DNA from: Glandiceps talaboti
Lineage: Eukaryota > Hemichordata > Enteropneusta > Spengelidae
Reading direction: 5' to 3'
Assembly (NCBI RefSeq): GCF_964340395.1
Contig: NC_135560.1
Coordinates: 8,672,598-8,734,597 of the forward strand
DNA: 62,000 nucleotides
Both the position numbers and the translations under genes were made by a program. The notes below the pieces were generated by a model, which worked only from the letters and a program-made list of their open reading frames with translations, did not search any database and was not told where the DNA came from. Of this stretch, positions 59,601 through 62,000 are shown in pieces. How positions within the stretch are numbered: position 1 is the first letter of the stretch; each line of letters opens with the position of its first letter.

Positions 59601-61973
59601 GTAAGTTTCACTGAGTGATGTTATGTTAGATCTCTACTAAGGAACGACAAGATAAGAATCATCATATATTAGTCATCTCAACATTGTCGTACACATAACT
59701 ACAAAACTAGCTAGGCTTTCATTCTACAATAACAATTCCCAAACTGCAGTTTCTCATAAAAGTTGAAGAGACTATGATGAGATTTGAAACTACAACCCAA
59801 TTTATTGATGTTTAGGATTTGAAAGCCTGCTTAACTTTTTAATGGCACTTTTAATGTCAGTTTTCTTCTTAAAATACAAACCTATAAGGGTAATACTAAA
59901 TTAACAAAATACTAAATTCAAGACCAGCATGCATGAATTTTCTAATATGGCCTTCTTTCCTAGGAATTAACATTACCAGCCTCTTCTTCAGTTGTATTGC
60001 TGTGTTTTGAAACCATGGCAACCTTCACCAGTAACTGGTTAACGATGAATTCTGGATCCAATAGCTTTGAACATCTTTTTTTCAAGACTTTGATTACATT
60101 TAACATAATGTGCATGCATTCATCTAATTCAGTTTGACTGTATCAGAAAATAATTTTGGATGCGTGAAATTTTGAGTGATTTTCGTAGACTGTTGTATTT
60201 GTAACACCAGCCATTTCCCCTATCTGTCTTAGTTATTATTTTCATTCAATCGCATGAAAAGTTGTCTTGTTTGGAGACTGTACAGCAGACATACACTATT
60301 CATAGTGTTTCCTTCATCACCCTTTCATTGGACAACAACAATGCCATATATATACTGTACTAATTATAATATCTTCACCTCTGACCTCCTACTACAGATA
60401 ACCTTTGACCTCCTGCTGGGGATCAAGGCTGCTGATCTACATGTACCAAAACTCTGAATCCTTAATAAACGGCGTGTGGTCTTTTACATACAATTAGAAT
60501 GTACCACCATATCTTGCATTGAATTTATATACAGCAATGCTGAATAGGAGCCGGGTATGAATAATTTACTGGTAGGTGAAAACAAGTTTGTCAATGGCAC
60601 TATTGGAGCTACACTTGAAAAGATGATGGAGGGTGGGCTGGTCTGCAATTCAAAGACTCTATTGTGGTTATGTAGGACAGGATAACATTCCTATACCATG
60701 TTGGCTAATACTTTGTGACTTGTTTGGTAGCAGTTACAACACTTGATGAAATAAAGTGTCTGAAAACAACACTTGAGTATTAATACAGCTTTGAACAGTT
60801 TGAACACATTGGCCTTACACTTAAACGCATTCCAAAACTGTGACCTTACATCTTGCATATTTAAACACCTTGACCTTTCATTTTACAATATTCATGAACT
60901 CCAAGTCACATGCACTGAACTGTGAATAAATTATACAATCCACTATACCTGGAAATGCAATTTTTTATGAGTCAAACTTGAGATTTGCTTGGAATGTCCT
61001 GTACTGTATTCTATACTGTATTCATTACCCAATTTTAATGTCGTTGTTTGTTCACTGACTGGCTATATTAGAGAAGCAGACTTCTAGCATCTATAGTCAA
61101 GGAGTTTTATCTCTGCACCTTTGACCCTGTCCACTGGTTCCCAGACACCATAAAAATAGGCACAGACACAGATAATCTGGAATCTATGCTGTCCTAAACT
61201 ATCCTGTAGTGACATTCTAGGCCATGATACAATTAAATATACATACTGAATACTTCAATGTCAGTGTACTCCACTATGGGTTTTTGAGTTGTGCACCACC
61301 CCTCAGTTGTCGTGGGCTACTTCTCTGTTTGTGGGGTCACCCCTTTATTTGTGATAACCACCCCTCTGTTTTTGTCATGATGAATAATTAAAGTTTGAAA
61401 TTGAATTTTTTTTTTTATACTTTTGTGTTTTCTTATTTGTTTAATGGTCACTGCTGAAAATAGGTATTTAATTGATTTTAAACCATTCTTGATGTTGAAA
61501 AAATGAAAATGCTTTCGTTGTCAATTGTCAAGATCTAAAAATATGCTAATGATATGCACATTACATGCAAATGAGGCTACCCATTTCAATTTTTTCTCCA
61601 AATTGTGGAGAACCTTGAATGTGTATGTTGTTCTACTTTCAATTCTAAACATAATATTGTATGTCTCTGTTGATTGTGTAACACTGTTGAGAAACATTAG
61701 ATATACTGTCACTACAATTGGTGACAACACAGAAGATGTAGGAAAAGGACAGAACCTAGAGAAAGTGGATGAGAGAAAAAATAAAAGGAGAAGAATGAGA
61801 GCTGAGAAAACAAAGGAAATGTAGAGAAAGAATGTCAAAGAGAAGTAAAAATAGAAGTAAAACGAAAACAAAGAAGACAAGAAAGATGTAGAAGCAGAGA
61901 GATGATAAATTTATAAGACTGACTTACCCTGTCATCATCGGTCAAGCCCCTATTTTCAAGCACTTTCCTTGCT
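41062..61973 (-). CDS. Tropomyosin gene, residues 126-284 (5' part beyond right edge)
   Basis: Minus-strand exons: 61973-61928 (residues 126-140); three alternatives for 141-164 at 58646-58575, 58493-58422 and 58321-58250; 55751-55681 (165-188); 55293-55155 (189-234); 53296-53227 (235-257); and three alternative terminal exons for 258-284 plus stop at 50990-50908, 45940-45858 and 41144-41062. The sum fits the canonical 284-residue tropomyosin exactly. Tropomyosin is an all-helical dimeric coiled coil that lies along actin filaments and gates myosin access. Signature stretches are [40 protein letters not shown] and ELDQTLNDL. Residues 1-125 are not in the window, so muscle versus cytoskeletal first exons cannot be judged. 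Splice sites are all GT/AG with matching phases. Confidence 0.97.
41380..41619 (+). mobile_element. LINE 3'-end fragment with (AAC)n tail
   Basis: The motifs GGGTGTGGCT and AAGTCCACATAGGACACTTTAATAA match the 3' end of the minus-strand LINE at 37.4 kb, so the two are the same family. An (AAC)n tail follows (about 41577-41620). The corresponding site in duplication unit II (46695-46715) is uninterrupted. Confidence 0.7.
41621..41767 (-). promoter_or_regulatory. Conserved intronic element, copy III
   Basis: A shorter and more diverged copy, about 0.5 kb upstream of the exon 9-III acceptor. ACTAAC (41736-41731) is kept, but the TGCATG site is TGCATC. The segment beyond it has become a roughly 44-bp tandem array. 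Confidence 0.45.
41790..41990 (+). repeat. Tandem array, unit about 44 bp
   Basis: Five copies containing AAACAGTTAGCTAGGCAGTC. The single-copy equivalent (ACAGTTAGCAAGACAGCTAG) is next to the intronic element in units I and II, so the expansion is specific to unit III. Confidence 0.8.
42690..43560 (+). repeat. Degenerate tandem array, unit about 110-130 bp
   Basis: Recurring GCCAAGAATGGACCACTGAC, CCAAGATTCACAGAAG, GAGTTTGAAGCAAG and TCTCTCACACAATGCAATG blocks, between terminal exons 9-II and 9-III. Confidence 0.75.
44233..44238 (-). terminator. Poly(A) signal of the 9-II 3'UTR
   Basis: Minus-strand TCAATAAATC about 1.6 kb past the 9-II stop. A second AATAAA lies further on at 43801-43796. 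Both are conserved in position in the 9-III unit. Confidence 0.6.
44755..44830 (-). repeat. Dispersed repeat, TTAGGCCTAATAAAA family, copy 2
   Basis: Minus-strand TTAGGCCTAATAAAA, CGTGTGGTTTCGGTTAC, CTCAATTTAGAATAGGTGGG. It lies inside the 3'UTR of duplication unit II and is absent from the matching place in unit III. Confidence 0.65.
45858..45940 (-). CDS. Tropomyosin terminal exon 9-II: residues 258-284
   Basis: It encodes [26 protein letters not shown] after a Leu, and TAA at 45860-45858. It is much closer in nucleotide sequence to 9-III than to 9-I. The acceptor is TTCATCAG. Confidence 0.94.
46296..46372 (+). repeat. Dispersed repeat pair, copy 2
   Basis: Same block order as 29947-30045; both are on the plus strand. 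Confidence 0.45.
46731..46969 (-). promoter_or_regulatory. Conserved intronic element, copy II
   Basis: Almost identical to copy I. It lies about 0.8 kb upstream of the exon 9-II acceptor. TGCATG lies at 46808-46803 and ACTAAC at 46829-46824. Confidence 0.5.
46971..49215. other. Intron between tropomyosin units II and I
   Basis: No exon recognised. A GA/CAGA-rich tract lies at 48040-48092, and loose TTCCATGCAAG/ATCTATGGA repeats fill 48560-48980. Confidence 0.55.
49216..49352 (+). repeat. Tandem array, unit about 45 bp
   Basis: Three to four copies of TTGTCATGTGACC...GACCAATGAATGGGATT just past the 9-I poly(A) signal. Confidence 0.85.
49419..49424 (-). terminator. Poly(A) signal of the 9-I 3'UTR
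   Basis: Minus-strand CAATAAACC, about 1.5 kb past the 9-I stop, embedded in a segment homologous to the AATAAA segments of the other two units (GGCATGTCAA and GGCATGAG motifs follow on the plus strand). Confidence 0.6.
50908..50990 (-). CDS. Tropomyosin terminal exon 9-I (proximal): residues 258-284
   Basis: It encodes [26 protein letters not shown] after a Leu, and TAA at 50910-50908. It is the copy closest to the vertebrate muscle end (LNDMTSI). The C-terminal residues form the head-to-tail overlap and troponin-T contact region in muscle tropomyosins, so the choice of terminal exon should change filament end-binding. Confidence 0.95.
51233..51472 (-). promoter_or_regulatory. Conserved intronic element, copy I
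   Basis: About 240 bp ending 243 nt upstream of the exon 9-I acceptor. By eye only about five differences separate it from 46731-46969. On the gene strand it carries TACTAAC, a TGCATG (RBFOX-type) site and GTGATGA / CTGA boxes 62 nt apart. A role in terminal-exon choice is inference. Confidence 0.5.
53227..53296 (-). CDS. Tropomyosin exon 8: residues 235-257
   Basis: It encodes [20 protein letters not shown] then ELE and one base of the next codon. It is near-identical to vertebrate exon 8 ([17 protein letters not shown]). It leaves in phase 1, and all three terminal exons begin with the two bases AT that complete an Asp codon. Confidence 0.96.
53386..53640 (+). repeat. Tandem array, unit 34 bp
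   Basis: About seven copies of TGACTTGGTGGGTCAAATAA + CGACATTTCTAAAC, beginning 90 bp upstream of the tropomyosin exon 8 acceptor. Confidence 0.92.
53667..53728 (+). repeat. (ATAAAT)n microsatellite
   Basis: Ten hexamer copies, the last ones ACAAAT, next to the 34-bp array. Confidence 0.95.
54209..54405 (+). repeat. Tandem array, unit about 33 bp
   Basis: About six copies of CTCCTAGGGAGTACTAATAC + TTCTTCACCCCA, in the intron between fused exon 6-7 and exon 8. CTCCTAGGGAGTA is itself nearly palindromic. Confidence 0.9.
55155..55293 (-). CDS. Tropomyosin fused exon 6-7: residues 189-234
   Basis: It encodes [40 protein letters not shown] and EEKLKE without interruption. Vertebrates split this interval into alternative exon 6 (a/b) and exon 7; here the boundary is absent, so no exon 6 choice is possible in this gene. 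The single Cys190 of muscle tropomyosins is Ala here. Confidence 0.95.
55681..55751 (-). CDS. Tropomyosin exon 5: residues 165-188
   Basis: It encodes [20 protein letters not shown] then VAE plus a split Ser, aligning with [20 protein letters not shown] of vertebrate exon 5. It enters in phase 0 from any exon 4' copy and leaves in phase 2. Confidence 0.95.
55752..58249. other. Tropomyosin intron between exon 4' set and exon 5
   Basis: About 2.5 kb without a clear exon. The one exon-like segment, 56835-56780 on the minus strand, is discussed in findings. Confidence 0.6.
58010..58060 (+). repeat. (GAT)n-rich tract
   Basis: GATGATGACGATGATGATG repeats 190 bp past the exon 4'-c donor. Confidence 0.9.
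58250..58321 (-). CDS. Tropomyosin alternative exon 4'-c: residues 141-164
   Basis: It is 72 nt, phase 0, and encodes [20 protein letters not shown] then KYEE. Heptad core positions match copies a and b, while surface residues differ. The donor is GAG|GTAAAC. Confidence 0.93.
58422..58493 (-). CDS. Tropomyosin alternative exon 4'-b: residues 141-164
   Basis: It is 72 nt, phase 0, and encodes [20 protein letters not shown] then KYAE. It is the most divergent copy in its first half, but has no stop or frameshift and good splice sites (CCCCTAG / GAG|GTAACA). It is 100 bp from copy c. Confidence 0.92.
58575..58646 (-). CDS. Tropomyosin alternative exon 4'-a: residues 141-164
   Basis: It is 72 nt, phase 0 on both sides, and encodes [20 protein letters not shown] then KYEE. 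It is the most vertebrate-like copy ([10 protein letters not shown] is identical). It is first in the tandem set; 81 bp separate it from copy b. Confidence 0.93.
58647..61927. other. Tropomyosin intron between exon 4 halves
   Basis: About 3.3 kb, AT-rich, no coding segment, repeat array or recognisable transposon seen. Confidence 0.6.
61928..61973 (-). CDS. Tropomyosin exon 4 first half: residues 126-140
   Basis: It encodes [15 protein letters not shown], with the Arg before it split across the preceding junction. This corresponds to the first half of vertebrate exon 4 (KVIESRAQKDEEK). In vertebrates residues 126-164 are one exon; here an intron of about 3.3 kb separates this half from the alternative second halves. 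Confidence 0.92.
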
Positions 61974-62000
61974 CTGAAAGTGAACAAGAACGACAAGGTT

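Noticed and set aside
61521-61880. 119-residue minus-strand Phe/Leu-rich frame
   Set aside because: It lies over an A/G-rich intron stretch just downstream of tropomyosin exon 4; composition explains it.

Overview
The window is nuclear DNA of an animal. It is AT-rich, with large introns, GT/AG splice junctions, dense microsatellites and minisatellites, and fragments of LINEs and small DNA transposons. The encoded tropomyosin is vertebrate-like (284-residue layout, last exon ending in a DLTSM-type tail), so a non-vertebrate deuterostome such as a cephalochordate or hemichordate is my best guess; the species is not resolved from sequence alone. Both protein genes lie on the minus strand, head to tail.

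Left gene (about 36.1 kb down to 0.49 kb): an ortholog of the coiled-coil protein CCDC171. I could chain one non-coding exon and 27 coding exons whose phases all agree. They sum to 4248 nt, i.e. 1415 residues plus stop; the human protein, recalled as about 1326 residues, aligns along most of the length. Exon 11 can be read past its splice donor into an open extension of 215 codons. This extension carries SxKSDR heptad repeats, a stop and a nearby AATAAA, and predicts a truncated second isoform of 685 residues.

Intergenic stretch (about 36.1 to 39.3 kb): no gene seen; it holds a (GT)n tract, a 24-bp minisatellite, a frameshifted LINE relic and a small foldback element.

Right gene (39.3 kb to beyond the right edge): the 3' two thirds of a tropomyosin gene, residues 126-284. 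Residues 141-164 are encoded by three tandem 72-nt exons, evidently mutually exclusive. Residues 258-284 plus stop are encoded by three tandem 83-nt terminal exons, each with its own 3'UTR and poly(A) signal. Each terminal-exon unit also carries a copy of a conserved intronic element 0.25-0.8 kb upstream of its acceptor. Up to nine isoforms can be made from this part of the gene.

The most notable signals are the CCDC171 heptad-repeat terminal exon, the two tropomyosin exon triplications, the intronic element whose copies are more alike than the exons they accompany, a conserved long-range stem in the three tropomyosin 3'UTRs, and several partial duplications of splice junctions inside CCDC171 introns. 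All calls come from reading the sequence and from family knowledge; no alignment or database search was run.
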